From assembly GCA_013396525.1 (NCBI GenBank), contig VWYX01001269.1, forward strand, positions 124,001-188,000: 64,000 nt of DNA. Reading direction: 5' to 3'. The notes under the pieces were generated by a model, which had not been told where the DNA came from, searched no databases, and saw nothing but the letters and a program-made list of their open reading frames with translations. This document shows, piece by piece, positions 11,345-25,957 of the stretch. Source of the DNA: Chaetorhynchus papuensis. Its lineage: Eukaryota > Chordata > Aves > Passeriformes > Rhipiduridae. Positions within the stretch are counted from its first letter, which is position 1. Each line of letters begins with the position of its first letter. The position numbers were made by a program, and so were the translations under genes.

Positions 11345-14245
11345 AGGGAATTAGAGCCCTGCAGCTCACTGGAGCTGAACTGCAGACAGAGTGGTGGTTC
11401 AATGAATAAGTGGAATGCTATGAAAAATACGAGGCTTATTTTCCAGTGAAGTCAAGCATATCTTTTCCAGCCTTTTCTTCACTGGAACTAGGATTGTTTA
11501 GTAAAGAAGACCAATCTGCAGAACATTTTTTTCCTGAAGCTGAAGAGTAATGTGACAGATGAGCATGACACTACTTGTAGAAGATTATACTTCATACAGA
11601 TGACAAATTTTCCACACTGGAACATCAGATTTTGTCTTGTGAGTTCTATCATTGTTGCTTTCATAGTGAAAGATTTGCAAGGAAAACATTGAAGCCAAAC
11701 ACTTACCATTTTGTGATGTATCCTGAAAAAAGATTCCTGGCTGTTGGGCAACGACTCCCAGCTCTGCCTTGCACACAGGACAGCACTTCAACCGCTCTCC
11801 CTGCTCTCAAGGGTATAATTTGCATAACCATTGGTTTCACTGCATTAACTTACTCTTGCAATCTGCAGGTGATAAAAGTCTGTAAGCAGAGGTGGAAACC
11901 CCGGAGACAAGGGAAAATGGTGGGATTTTCTTTAGAAGCATTGATTCCCTTATGTAGGATGCAAAAGAGAGACAGAAGCTGTACACTCTTCAAGTTGCCT
12001 GAGGGAAGTCATGGTCTAGTCTTCTCTGCACTTCTGCTGGGAAAGCACCATCCAAACAATCCATAATCTGTCCCGAGTTTTCCTCCTATTTTTGGAGACT
12101 TGTTTATTGTGCAGGAGAGCACTTCAAAGGTTTCCTCCATGGTCTCCATGTGCTGTACTCCTGCAGCAGTAGAAAGACAATTATTTCAAATCCAGGATGG
12201 GACTGGGACCTGGGTAAAGGGCCCTGGATGAAGGTTGGTGATGCACTGTCTACAGGAAAAAGAAGGATCCAAACTTCTGTTCAGTCTGATCCTCTAACCT
12301 CACTATGTGGGTGCCAGGATCTCTGTCTGCTAGTACCTGCTTCATGGGTTTCACAAGGAATGCCAGAATATTCAGGAAAATTACATTTGTTGAGTACTGT
12401 ATAATCACAGCAAGGAGGAAGCACAAGCTGAGATTTTAAACGTAAGATTCCCAAGTTCTTTAAAAATCACATTTTTCTTTTCATCCAGCTGTCTGCTGGA
12501 TTTTGCCTTTATTTGAATTGGAAGCAGCAGAAGTGTGATTCCCTACACTGTGGGGTTGAAATTGCAGGATGCTGTGGAATGAAACCCTATGGCCAAGAAC
12601 AGACTGTGCTGTGCTGGATGTTGGCTGTTCTCACAAATGAAGAAATTGTGACTGGGTTCCAGTCAGGTGGTGCATGGCTTTGGTAACATTTTTAAAGTAT
12701 GATGCTTTAAACAGAAACCTACAGGCTTTCACCTGGAGTGAACTGAAGATTCATACATGGAAAAACAAGTCATTAATCTTGTACCAAGATAAATGGCAGA
12801 AAGAAACAGTGTCAAACCTTGACATTTTGGGCAATATTTTGCCCTTAAACTACCGTCCAAGGGTGCTCCTCCTGCATCTACAAGAGCACCAACTGGCACA
12901 TTAGAAAGTGCACGTTACGGATTTCTGTTTCACAGAAACCTTTTTTCCACTTGATCACAAAAGGAGGTTTAAGAAGCATAATGCCAGACAAGAGAAAAGG
13001 GCATCTTATGATCAGCACCTGGAAACTGAACACAGGTGAGGAAGAGAAGGCACACATGGATTTTGAGAGGAATATAAAATACCTGATGGTGTACAGCCTA
13101 AAGGTTGATCTAGCCCCTTATGTTTTGAACATAAACTGTTTTGAAATATATGAATTAAAATGACAAAACCAATCCAAAATTAAAGAAAAAAAAAGCCCTA
13201 GTTTAATAATGGTCAGATAACAGATTTTGTTGTCAATTTGATTAAATAAAATGTTGCTTTCTTGCATTTTCTCTGGTTTCCTCCTGACATACCAGCACAT
13301 TTGTCACAGAAGCACTGATAGCAGAAGTTTGATGCATTGGCTCGTACTATGGCAGACTTCAAATCAGTTCCTGATTCAGTTCTAGTTTTCCATAACCAGT
13401 GCTTGCCTGAGTTCTCCAAAGGATACTTTGAATGATAGTACAATGACACTGCCTTTGTCTGATGTGTCTGAGAGTATTTGTCACTGTGCTCTATCTCACA
13501 CGCAGTCTGGTCTTGCTAATAAAAATAACAGCCAACAATTCTATAATGTTCTTAATGCTGATGAAGAAAATCTCTGAGATGCCATTGTTACTGAAGATAA
13601 ATTATGATCATTATAAAGAAGTAGAACAGAATTCCCGCCTGCTTCCCCTGCCCCCAACAAAATGCATTTTAAATTCACCAAAGCTGCATTTCGGTGGATC
13701 ACAATATAGGGTCCATTCAGTCTGGAATGAGTGTTTGCTGCAAATCCTCTAAACCTCCAGTGTGACATTTGCCCTGCAGGCAGACTATGGACATCAGAGA
13801 CAGTGCAGGCCCTGTACTGGCATTTGCAAAAATAATAGGCTATCCATCAGAACAGTAATTTTCCTCACTCCAGGGTCCCAAGCTGAGAAAAGGTTAGTCC
13901 TACAGGCCTAAGGGAAACTGCAGAGCACAATAGAGCTCACATCGCCGCACGATTGTTATAATTCCTTGAGCTGATAAACACTGTTGTTGTTGATAACCAT
14001 CTCAGTTTCTGAAGAAATATTATGCAGTGAGCTCAAGGCTTGGCACTGAAAAAGTTATTTATTTTTGCAGAGGTACTACGTAGCTTTATATGTTTCACTG
14101 TTGCAAGCGCTAAATTAAACATGATAAAGGCAGAATCTTGAACCCTCAGGCATCTATGACAAAATGCAAATTTCCTGCTGCTTAGCTACAGCACCACGAA
14201 ACTCTTTGTTGGGAGCTCTCCACTCTGTAGAGAATACAAAATATT
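11345..14245. other. Unique sequence, no gene recognised
   Basis: Mixed-composition DNA without recognised repeat or RNA gene. The 144-codon frame at 11632-12066 has no recognisable domain and several other frames overlap it. The part at 13930-14110 (containing the paired gttgttgttgataacc and gcagaggtactacgtagc words) has the look of a conserved element but this is only an impression. Confidence 0.5.
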
Positions 14246-14304
14246 TGATCCTTTTCCCTTGATGTCAATAGGGCATTAACTTCATAGACAGCAGAGGCAG
14301 GCCC
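14246..14304. repeat. Possible relic of the 'gaagtcaatgg' repeat family
   Basis: The words tgatccttttcccttgatg, tcaatagggcattaacttca and gcaggccca occur in the order expected for the same old sauropsid repeat suspected at 7166-7267. The two-fold symmetry is mostly lost here, so the assignment is weak. Confidence 0.3.
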
Positions 14305-17300
14305 ATGATAACCTTGTTTGATCAAGTTATTCCTAACAAATTTTAGCATGGTTTGATGAGGTTTCTCTGCCCCTGGAATAACCCCAGATGTGCAGGGGCT
14401 CTCCCCAAGGCCAAGGTAGTGGTTATGGACAGAACTGCAAGGCTGGGCAATGAGATGCGTAACAAACAGCTTAAACTCCAGGACGAGCACACTAAATTGC
14501 TCTTACACTGCAAGTGCCTCATCATCACCGCTACTTGCCTTTGCTCCGTCTAGCTGCTTTTTCTCTGTGCTCAAGAGAGAAGAGAGGTCAAAAGAATTAA
14601 GTGTGGCAATGAAGTCACAGCTTCACAGTCTTAGGTAGAGAAAGATGAGAGCAATTTCCTTCTTTCCTATCAAAACTGGATGATCAGGTCATGTCTTTCG
14701 TCATGGTCAAGTGGCACTACAGGACATGGAGCCCATGGGTTTTTGGTTTATTTTTTTCCAAAATTTATTCATGATGTTTATGCACGTTTAAATTATTTAT
14801 CTTGCTCATAGAGCTGCATGAATCCTGGGCATCTTTTCTAATTACTTGTGTACTGAAATGTTTGGAATTGCAATTTTTTTCGCTTAGGGTTTAAAAATTA
14901 TACTTGGGCAATATTCCAATATAGAGCATTTATTAATAAAACCCATAATCCTTTGAGTTTTAAAACAATTTGGCTGTCACCATTTGCTGAGTTGACATCT
15001 GCTCACAAAAAGTTTAGCTCCAGTGAGACAGGCTCTTTGCCTGTTTAGAATGACTGTGGCTTGTACATTAGCTCTGCACAGCTCTATTTCCTGAAAGTTT
15101 TGACCCAATAGATTTATATTGGTCTATTTGGTAAAGCTGGTGAAATGAAAAATATGCATTTTCTGTTCAAAGGTTTTTTCTTTTTTGCTCCAGTTTCTTG
15201 CTTCTTTTATGACTCTTGTTATGTGATTTAAAAGCTCATCAGTGTCCTATGGCAGTAAATGTCTTCAGCAAATCCATATCTTCTGCATTTCATGGTTGCT
15301 GAGCTGTGGTAGATGTTTATGCAAAGCAAATACTAAGAACATAAAGAAGACATATCACAAACAAGAAGTTATTTGTGCCGCAGAATGTGTCATTTTTATT
15401 TTACTCTAACACATTGGAGGAGATACAGACACACTAAACCAGAATGTACTTGATCAGCAAAGGTGATGAAAACATTTGTTGTCCATTCCTGTTTAGCTCC
15501 AATAGTTTACACCATGCTAAGTGCATTAAGGAACATCTTCTGTTTCAGTGTGCATTGGAATTCCATGGATCCAATAGGCGTTGGATATCCATGATCCAAT
15601 AGGCTTTCAAATAATAATACAGTAGACTGGTTTTTATATTTTTGTTTGTTTCGTGTCTTTCTATTTGTTAATACTTTGATGAAAACAAATTTTGGGTGAA
15701 CAATTGTTTGGATTAGTCTAGTTTGCTATCCAAACTTAGCAGTTACTTTCCAGTGTGTGCATCCAGGATAAGCCCCCTTTCTAAATCACACGGAACAGCA
15801 CAGAATGCAACCACTGCGAAAAGCAAGGAAGTTAAACCTTACATGTGAACATTCACCATTTATGCTGTCAGAGCAGAGGCTGTATCTTCAGAGCTGCTCT
15901 TGATAATGATGTTCACTTTTTGCAGAAGGAGGAGAGCACAACTTACACAGAGGTGGCTCTTCCTGTGACCTCCAGTGGCCAGCCACCACGGGTTCACAGA
16001 AAGGTTTTCCACAGCAAGTCTTGCCAATCAAACCCCAGATTATTCAATCAAGTATTCAAGAGGCCTTCATCTTTCTTTTAAAACCAAATATTTCTAGTCT
16101 GGCCTTCTAAAAAGAAGTCCAAAGCTTAAAGCTGCTTGAATTGTTAAAGTTTTAACACTGGAAAGCAAGTAAAAAAAGACAAGCAAAGCATTTGCCTCAT
16201 GGTTATAGGTGTTTGGAACTGGCAATATTTACAGCTTTTTACTATTCTTTTGAGAATGATGATGTCTAAAGAAATAACTGAACACCACAAGATTCTGAAA
16301 CTGGAAAGATTTGCACAACTGTGTTTCCCCTTTGGTTGTTGATTTCAGTGTTTTCAGCTTCAGGCTGGAGATACATTTACAATTCTAGTTGTTCCTGGGT
16401 CTCCTGCCACATTGTCCTCACCCGCAACAGTCTTTTTTGCATTCATGAACGTTCACAGAAAAGCTACTAGTCTCCTCCTGCTAAGGGTATGAGGAAGGAG
16501 ATATGCAAACATAGGAACTACCTCAAAAACATAAGTAGGACTCTTATGCTTTCTTTTCAGTATCTAAAAACTCTTGGCCAAGCACAGATTGAAGATCAAT
16601 AGGAGTGTGGCTATTGCATCATAAAATCTGCTTTCTGGCCTATTTCCCCTATTTAGTCTACCAACCCCAGAAGGCTTGAAGCAATTCTTGCCTTCCTTCT
16701 TCATGCTTTTGGTTTTTAAAGAGGAAGCCAGGGGCATCTTTCTTACAAGATGTCAAAAGGACAAGGAATGGAATGCAAGCCATGCCAGCAAGGGAGCCAC
16801 CAATAATCAGGGGAAATGATCTTGCAAAGAGATTCTCTCCTGTCTGTCACCACTATCTGTGAGGGAGAAAGCAGCACTAGCAGAAAATGACCTGCTAGAT
16901 TGTTTCTGCTTCTAGATCAATAAATAAAGTCTCTGCAGTTCCCCTGGACGATATCCTGCTGTCATTGCGGTCTGACTCTAACACATTCAAGTCAAAGTGA
17001 GATTAATATCTAACAGCAGCTACTTAATCATGAGCAACAACAACAGACACCCTGGCTACCTTTGGATCAGGTTTTTAAATCACGGAGCAGATAGAGTTGC
17101 TGAGCTTTTCACCCAGAATGCAAATTAAAGGTAATTTATTAACATGGAGTCAGATCCAGAAAAACAAAGAGTTATCTGATTTTTTTTTCCTTTGTAATGT
17201 AGAAGATTTCTGCTTAACAGAGATTCTCATTGCCCAAGGTAGGGAAAGGCAATTGTACAATGCTCTGAACATAGAATTAAATGTAGTAAAATCTCCAATT

Positions 17301-18650
17301 AAAAGAAATCCTTGGTGTCCTGAGTTTTAGCCTAAAATTCTTCACACAGTCGATGATTTCTGTTGACATTGGTTGTTTACTCCCTCAAAGTAAACAATCC
17401 TGTGCAGCAAATCTTGGGAGGGAAAAAACGACAGAAAGGAAAAAAAGATAAAGAGAGAAAGAGGGAGGAAACAAATGTATAATGATTCAAATCTTCAGGC
17501 AGTCAGGATTTTATGTAGATGCATATGTGGAAACAACAGTTTTGGAATCTCCTGGCTGTTGACTTTTGTTCTCTGTTTAAGGTTTGAACAAATAACTCAG
17601 AGATATCTGAGATTCTTTGGTATCTCAACTCTCATCAATTCAAAATTTTCAGGAGAGTTGGTCTGACAGTTTTGTAGGATTATTTAAATTAAAAAGTTGA
17701 GAAATTGTCTTTTTAAGCTTGTGAAGAGATTTGTATCTTTCACTGCTGAGGAAGGTTGATGCCAAATGAACACAGTCTAGGCTCCACAAACACAATTTAA
17801 ATCTCTCTGGGGAGTATGAATATTTGGCACCTAATTTGGTCAAGATATCTATTTCTGGTTCCTCCTAAGAGGGATTCAGAGCTTCAAAGTCACAAGTTTA
17901 CTCTGACTCACTCTACAAGCCCTCTCTTTTTCCACTACACTGGAAGGTCATCGGTAGAGAATAACCTAGTTTTTGCAGCCAGGTCATGTGCCCAACATGA
18001 GGACATTCTGATGATATGTGTCTTCTTCTCTTACTCAATTTCCATTAATTCTTTTTTTTTTTTTTTAATCCTCTGTAATGGCTGGATGATATTATAACCA
18101 CTTTTTCTATCAGATGATAGGTGGCCTACTCAAACTTGCTCTGTTGCCCAGTGATCTACCTTTATTTTCAGTGGAAAAATGGCAGTTTGCACACAAGGGA
18201 GTATCTGGGCCGTCACTGCATCAAGCGGAGACATCAGTGGAAGGCTATAGAATAATTTACCGAATACATGATTGCTAAGGGTGTTGTCTTTTTTCTAAGT
18301 AATGTCAAAGAACAAAAACTGACCCAGAAACTTTTTTATTTTTTTGTCTTCACTCTTAGGAAGTAGTTGTTTCGGTGTATTTACAAGGCAATGAAGTGTT
18401 TAGTATATTTTTTCACATCTTATTCTGGTTTTGTGGTTCTTTGGCAAGTGATTAAGCCCTTTTTTACACACAGCACAAGTTTTGGTTGCCACCTACCCCA
18501 TCAGTGGAGTTTATGGAAACCATTGCTGGAGAATTTGGTAAGGCACTCCTCAGCTGCAAAAAGCATTACATCAAGCTGGAAGTTAAGCAATAAATTAGGG
18601 AGTGTGAGATGTTTTCACAGACTGAAGAGAATTAAAATCTAAAAAGAAAT
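14305..18650. other. Unique AT-rich sequence, candidate conserved element
   Basis: No gene recognised. The interval 14740-15000 is very AT-rich and repeat-free and could be a conserved non-coding element. A short direct duplication is at 15562-15604 (listed separately). A purine-rich patch is at 17415-17470 and a 15-nt T run at 18052-18066. Open frames are all under 95 codons. Confidence 0.45.
15562..15604 (+). repeat. 26-bp direct duplication, two partial copies
   Basis: The words tccatggatccaataggc (15562-15579) and tccatgatccaataggc (15588-15604) are spaced 26 bp apart and differ by one base. The spacer ttggatat repeats part of the unit, so this is a small local tandem duplication. Confidence 0.7.
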
Positions 18651-21600
18651 TAGAGAGCAAATCGCAATCAGAATGTTCTAAGACTAATGTCAGAATTAAA
18701 ATTCACTGTGGGGTAGACTCAAATTTAGAATTGATCCCAGACAGGGCAGATGATTCATAACAGTCCTGTAATATGTAATTCTCTCTAAAACTGGACAGAT
18801 TCCATACATTGTTGCGACCCCAGAAATCTGAGTAATAAAAGATGCACAATGTTTAATTGGAGTTGGCAGTTAAACAAAACATAGCAATGCTGTCACATTT
18901 AAATTGATGTCATTTTAAATGGTTACATGGTAAAAGATTTCCCACTGTTTATCTGCAGACATTTTGCAAAAATAAAGAAAAATAATGATTCCCATGACCA
19001 TGGGGCATAGATTGCTATTTTTTCCTTCTATTTACAGCATAGACCATAGGAGGGAAATTATGCAAGGAAAGCAGCTCATCCGTTTTCAAGCCAGGGGTTT
19101 CAATTGCAAATGCAGTGTGACAGCAGACATTTTCCTCTGTCAAAAAGTGACAAAGTAACTGAAAAGGAAGAAAATGGGGCCTGCAAACAAATTGGTGATT
19201 AAGGAAAAAAAAAAAGACAGAATTAGGAGTCAGTGACTGGGAAGCCTGAGATGCTGTTTTGAGAGATGAACATATACAGAATAGGAGGGCTTGGACAATG
19301 CCATGGTTTTGGATATAATTTCTTGACCAAATTGAGGTTCAGGGAGTAGTACAGATGCACTCATTTCTAGTGGTCTGCAGCCATCCAGTTCACATCCCTT
19401 CTGAAACACAAGAGCGTAGATGTGCCTGCATTCTTAGCAGTGCCAGCTCTAATTGCTCTTAAAGGTGATACAGGCTTTTAGAGACACAAGAGCTTCAAAT
19501 TATCAGGGTGCCAGAAAGGAAGGGCACCTTCTGGTCTATACTGACATGCTGGGATTGTGTACTAGCACTTGCCTGGCAGTACCACTGTCTGGGAATAATA
19601 TTCTGAAATTCAATCTTCTATCTCAAATTACTCCTCAAGGGTTTCTTAAAATGTTTTCATGATGTTCTAGAATCTCCTTAGTAATGTTTGCGGTCTCTTC
19701 AGTTGCTTTCTTATTTGTGAATAATACATGGCTCACCATCAGCATAAGTAATTACTTGGGAGCCTGAAATATCTCTTTCTGTTCAGATGATCTATAAGTT
19801 TCATTGTTTCTTTTTGTTAGCATCCTGCATACATCTGAAATGTTTATACACAGGCAGAAAAAACTTACTCTTGAGCCAGTTATGATGCAAATGACTGTTA
19901 CTGGCTTGAGCAAACTCATGATCCAGACAGCCACAGGAAAAAAGGGAAATATCTTGCCTATTATCCATTTACTTATAGCAAGTGATCTCCTTCAACAACA
20001 TACAGTCAAAATGTCCCTCTGAAACATAATTCTCATTGAGAAGCCTGAATGCATCAGAGAGTAACTAGATTTCAGTCCAGGTAAAGAACGGCATTTCTAG
20101 AATTTGACACCTGATGCCCATGTGATCTGTACTTCAAAACACTTGCACAGTGCAGTAACGCTGGCAAAGCCAAACATCTGATCAGCTCCATGGCTTTTTT
20201 TTCAATCACAGAACTAAAAAATGCCTTATCAAGAGCTTCTTCTCCTTGCCAATGGACAAATTACTCAGTTGGCAAATTTTTTGAAAAATCTGGCTATTCT
20301 CAAAGACCTGAGGGGGAGAAAGTCATCAAGGAAGAGGTCACAGTTTTATCCTTATCTATGGAGACAGGGCTGGGACTGGGTAAGTAAGCTCACTGCCTCG
20401 CTCTGTTGCCTTGCCCACCTGGGACAGGACAACATTCAACAGACTTGTTTTATAATGTCACACTCCGATATTCCAGCTGGTCTTTTAACAAGTTACAGAG
20501 GAAGAAGGTAAACGTCAAGCCTTTCCCGTGTCTGTGACAAAATTAGAAGAGTTCTGTAAGGGTTTACAAACACGGAGTGTTGGCCTAGTTCTCGCCCTGC
20601 TCACTGCGAGGCTGCATTGGCTTAGTTTACCTGGAAATGTGAAGAGAAAAAAAAAAAAAAAACAACAAAAAACAAGCAGAAACACAAGAATGGACTGAGA
20701 TAAGCCACTTCTCAGCAAACACTTAACAGTTGTTAAAAGACAATGCCAGGACAGGAAAATGCCTGGGGATTCAAAGATCTAAAAAATAAAGTTAAAAAAA
20801 AAGAAAAAAAAAATCTGGCAGACTTTAAAAGGAAGGTTTTTTCCAAAATAAATATTCTTTGGTTTAAAAAAAAGCTTTTTTGTTATTGAATACCCCTTGC
20901 CTCTAACTTTCAAAGGAAGAATGGCCAGGGCAAACATGGTCCAATGTGCTGTGTAAACACAACAGATTAACAGGACACTGAAGTAGAAGGAGTAGAGGGT
21001 TTGAGAATCTCATCTTTGTTTCAAACGTAAATGCCTGGTAAAAGACAGTCTAGTAAGAAAACAGACAAGGTGCAACTGAACAATAATGTCCTGTAAAAAA
21101 AATGGATTTGTTGGTAAACTATTTACTGCTTTTCAAAGGAAGGCTCAGACATCTGTGCTAGTCAATAGAGTGAAAAGGGATGATCTTTTACTTCATGATT
21201 TGTGTCTTGAAAAACTGGTATCTACAAAGCAACAAAATATTCTAGTGTCTAGAAAAGAAATCTTTCTCACACTTAGTTTCTTCACTTTCTCACCAAAGTG
21301 AATTTGTTAACATATTTTATTCTAGTACACAAGTACATAGCTCTTGCAACAAATTGAAAATATGTAACTAAGACACAAATAATAACAAATAAATTGCTCT
21401 TCTTTTACAAGAGGAGCCTTCCCACAAGGAATAATTATCATCACAGCCTTTATCTCCCACTCAAGCAACCTCAAGGATGACTCAGTCCAGTTTAACCCTC
21501 CCCTTCTCTCCATTGTCTGCCCAAACAAAGGAGATTTACAGTGGGCAGTCGTAAGAGCCTGAAATAACCTGATATCCCTCCTTTTGCCTATCTTCTCCTC

Positions 21601-23147
21601 TTACTCTATCTTGAAATGAAGTCATAGCTCTACATTTGTGACATCCCATTCATTTCCATGGAAACAGATTATCAGTTCACAGGCGTTTATGGCTTCACTG
21701 CTACATAAAGGGAAGGAACTGATCTCTATGAAAGAAAGCTCTCCCTGAAAACAGCAGCAATAGACGTGGTTTCTGATAGAAATAGACATATTATCACATT
21801 TCTCATTTCCCTTTAAATTCCAATTGACATGCCTGAGACTGGATGCATGGCTGCACTTACATCTTTGTAATTAGTGATGCATTATTCATGGCGATTCATA
21901 CCCGCTCTGAAAGATGTTATTTCAAGGCTCCATTCTACCTTATTTCTTCTTACTTCTGGATTTTCAATTTTCCCTCTTTCACAAGATATTCAAGTCAGAA
22001 AGCAAGCATCCTTCTCCACCTTCCACCTAATTTTTCTTCCATCATCCCTCTTAGCTTTCAGAATCCTCTCCAGCATTATTCATCCCTCATGTCTTTCAAG
22101 GATCCTTTACAGGTGTCTGTTTTAATTTTGCATCTTATGTCATTTATCCTAGTTTACTAAAAAGCACCGAGACATGCAGAAGGAGGTAGAGGCCTGTCAT
22201 AGCAACCAAAATTATCTAGATTCTGCCTAGTTCAGTAGTTTGGAGTTTGACCCAAATCTTTCAGACCCAGGGATTATCACCAGTATTTTCCTTGGATTTC
22301 TCTTTCCATCTTTCCATCGCTTGGCTATATTGCTGTAAATTAGGGCTGCCCTCAGGCTGTTCTGATTTGCACTCAAGCTGCCACTTGCCCATTGAGCTAT
22401 TTGGAATCGTTGATGTTGGCTGCAGCATAGGCTCACTCCAACTGTTCATCCACATCTTTCCATCTAGAAGCCACAGGACACTGAATGGGAACAAATGTGA
22501 GGTCATTTGTCTTCATAATTGCTTATAAAGGACCTTGGTGGTCCTGTGCAAGTGTTTCAAAAATATCTCCCCTTCCCGAGTGACTCTGAACCAAATGGCC
22601 TGGTGTGAGCTACACCTGTGCTCTCCTTGTGTGCTTCTGGGCTATAAGAAGTTTTTTTTTTCCATTTTCCTTGCTGCAGCTGTTCATGCTGCTGATGAGA
22701 AGAGAAGTTCGCCAGGGCAGGACCTGCTGTCACTTAAAAGGAGACCCTAAGCGACCTACCCTCACAGTCAGGCTATAGACAGGATGAACGCTCTTTAGGA
22801 GCTCTGACAGAGACTGCAGAAGCAAGGGACAAGAAAGCATTGATCTAATGAGTCTTTCATCTGAGGAAAGCTGCCCAGTGGGGAGACAGCATGGGATGAC
22901 ACAGGATCAAACGAGTGTCTGAGCTCCGGTTGAAGGCAAGGGAAGGGGGATGTTTATAAACCAGGAGCAGCTGCATAGCAGTCCCTCTGTCCTGGAGCTG
23001 AGCACACCTGCCCCTGAGTCATTCACCAGGATGTAAATCCAGGACGATACTCTGTGATATGAAGTTCAAGGCAAGAGTGAAGTTTGGCTGTTCTGCTACC
23101 TGCATTCTAGATGGGAACCTGCAAACAGCTCACTGACAACGGTGAAT
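18651..23147. other. Unique sequence with homopolymer tracts
   Basis: No gene recognised. 18660-19000 is repeat-free AT-rich DNA and a candidate conserved element. A run of 16 A at 20647-20662 followed by A/C-rich sequence resembles a decayed poly-A tail, but nothing upstream identifies a retrocopy. A-rich sequence also lies at 20780-20880. 21900-22130 is pyrimidine-rich. 22540-23140 is GC-richer, with no recognised repeat up to the CR1. Confidence 0.45.
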
Positions 23148-23584
23148 CCAAAGAAAAGCAGCGTAGTGGATGAGGGGTCTGGAGCAAAAGTCATATGAGG
23201 AGTGGCTGACTGAGCTGGGGTTGTTTTATCTGGAGAAAAGGAAGCTCAGGTACGACCTTATTGCTCTCTGAAACTGCCTGAAAGGAGGTTGTACTGAAGA
23301 GGGGATTGATTTCTTCTCCCAGGTAAAAAGAAATGGTCTATAGTTGTGCCAGGGAAGGTTTAGATTGGACATTAGGATAAAATTCTTCACTGAAAGGGTG
23401 GTCAAGCATTGGAACAGGCTGCCCAGGGAAGTGGTTGAGTCATTATCCCCCGAGGTATTCAAAAGTCATGTATGCGTGGTGCTTATGGACACGGCTGAGT
23501 GGTGACCTTGGCAGTACTAGTTTCACTGCTGGGTTCAGTGATCTTAAAGATCCTTTCCAGCCTGAATGATTCTATGATTTTATG
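23148..23584 (+). mobile_element. CR1 LINE, 3' end (second subfamily)
   Basis: A 5'-truncated CR1. Recognisable blocks in order: gctgactgagctggggttgt, ctgcctgaaaggaggttgta (23271-23290), gcaccagg-like gtgccagggaaggtttagat, tggacattaggataaaattc, gggtggtcaagcattggaac, aggctgcccagggaagtggt, then gtggtgcttatggacacggc and gatcttaaagatcctttcca, ending in gattctatgattttatg at 23584. The 'ctgcctgaaaggaggttgta' and 'gtggtgcttatggacac' words define a CR1 subfamily distinct from that at 30.1 kb and shared with the copy at 57.6 kb. The frame at 23226-23462 on the minus strand and the frame at 23499-23696 are shadows of this element. Confidence 0.92.
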
Positions 23585-25957
23585 TGATAGACTCAAGGGT
23601 ACAGGGGTAAGAACAGAAAAAGTGGAAGAGCAAAGAAAGTCAGAGGCAAATGATCCTCACATCTCCATTTGTTTTTTCCAGGAATATGTATTTTAATGCA
23701 CTCAGTACCAAAGATATGAAGATCTGCTCTAAGTCAGAACACATTAAAATATTACCATCTATAAATTTTGGAAAACAACTTTAAATAGAAGATGAAATAT
23801 ATACCAAATTAATATATACACAGAAAATATGATAGCAAAATAAGAGGCCATTTTGTTGGTTTACTATTTATTAATATACTGTTGAGTTGTCTTCAGTAAA
23901 AGAGTGGCCTCTGATCATAAGAATATTCCCAGGGAAGGCCATGGCACCACTTGTCTGTGTAATGATAGCAGGTTTGTTCTGTACGTTGGTAGCAGACTAT
24001 CAGAAACCTTTGTTTGTTTCATCAACTAATTCATTATGATTTATTATCATAAATAATTCATGATGTAACATGAAGAGTGCATTTTCATTTTTCTAGGCAT
24101 CATGGAAGCTTCTCATGACACCTTTTCACCTTGTATCTTTTATTAGACATTTCCATCAGCTGGTTTCACAAATGGCATAAATAATATGTGTGGCCTTGGC
24201 TCATCATACAGCCCTATTTTGAGGTTGCATGCCCATGCTCTATCCTATATACCTGTAGTTTTACTATCTGAGTGGTTAGGTGAGTGGGGCAGAGTTCACA
24301 CAATACCTAAAAATACCTAACATGCAGGTTATACCAGTGTTCAGACCACCATTAAAAGTCTCCTGATGCTCATAATTTCTGGCTCTTTGTAATTTCTGAG
24401 AAAAACTCCAGAGCTGTTGATGCTGGTAAGCAACCCCTATTACTTTATTGAATTCGCCTGGGGCAAATGTTAACAGTGATACTACATTACACGTTGACAG
24501 AAACACAAAGGCGTACATTTTAAAATAAACAATTGTCTAGACTAATTTTGTCTCCTAACAGCAGCCTAGAGTAGCATCAGGAAGCATCAGAAAGCATCAG
24601 AATAGAGAGTGAATTGGCACTTGGCTCACCTGGACAAAGGAGTTGGGCATTGCCACAGCTCTTTTTAAAGCCAGGAGAAGCAAAGAGATCAAGATCAATG
24701 TTTTCAGTCAGTGTAAATTCAGCTCACATAGTTGCATTAGAAAAGACTAAATGGAGGTTGAGCTCCCCATCTTTACTACAGTACCTACAATACTCCTTGC
24801 TACTCAAAACACCCTGATGTCCATTATTAAGTATGGAAGATGTCTGCTGTCACTCAAAGCACCCTCTAAATGCCCTTCTATAAGCAGAAAGGCTTGATTT
24901 GCTCTCTTGTCTGTATCACTCATCTAAGTGGTCTTTCATGACACCTTAACCCAGATTTGTTTTTTAATTCTTACATTTCACTTCCTTGAATAAAAGTACC
25001 AACATAAATTACCTTCTTCAGGAAAGTGTTGAACATCTGTGGTACCTCGTTTACCTTGGGTCTGCCTGAACAATCCCACTTTGGTCATTGGTGTCCCAGT
25101 TGAGGAACTTTAAGAATAAAGAGAGATGCGATAAAAGTGATTGAAATTACACAAAAGAGTAGAAGAGACACGTGACCAGCCACAGCAGTGGATCCCAGGT
25201 ATGTGGAAGCCCTGCTGAAAGAGGGTTCTCTGGATAAACAGCAAAGTCTGCTTTCTGCAACCTACAGCAATTTTATTCTCCAAATCGCACTGTCAATTCC
25301 AACTGTGGGAGAAAAGTGCAACTGGCAAAATATGGGGCCAGGACTTCTCCCTTTATGGGAAGCATTGCATTTAATAAAGTGGTTTTTTCATCCACATAAA
25401 CACCTAAATAACAAAGACCCTTATGTTGGTTGGAATTAAGCTGCTGTAGCTGCAATCTCGGCCACTCTGTTGCTGTGGAGCTAATCCTAACACAGGAGAA
25501 AAGATCCTGCCTTTTTGCTTTATTCCCTGGACAACCATCATATGCAAACAAACTTCTACCTCATTCCCATTGATGGAAAGTGACCCTTACCAATGGTTCC
25601 AGAAGGGCACAGTTGAGCCCGTGCCAAAAGAACAAATGATGTTAGCACATTTCTTAGGAATCCAGATGACAACATCACAGCAACACATTAGCCTTGATAT
25701 AGAAACACAAAAAGTTCATTATAATTATCTGACAGAAATGTGCACAGAGGGGGATTTGGTTTCTGGGTCATGAGGGACACAATACAACATGTCGATAGCA
25801 CAGACTGTTTTTAACCTGCTTGTCCACTGCCCATGGCTTTCCTTCCCTTTGGCTTATGTCTTTGTCTTCCTCCTATTTTATTCTTTCCCCTCTGAGCTCC
25901 TCTCCTCCTGTGCAGTCACCTCCAGTTTCACTGCCTCTTCAGTTCTTTACATCATCT
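23585..25957. other. Unique sequence, no gene recognised
   Basis: AT-rich from 23690 to 24100. A 10-bp unit (agcatcagaa) is repeated three times at 24573-24602. No exon or RNA gene seen. The 25800-25957 part is pyrimidine-rich and may be the upstream end of the L2-like LINE that is clearer after 26750. Confidence 0.5.
24573..24602 (+). repeat. 10-bp tandem repeat, 3 copies
   Basis: Three head-to-tail copies of agcatcagaa; the first has gg for aa at its end. A minisatellite-scale duplication without other context. Confidence 0.8.

Noticed and set aside
20500..20665. Processed pseudogene suggested by a run of 16 A
   Set aside because: No identifiable gene sequence upstream of the A run and no flanking duplication.
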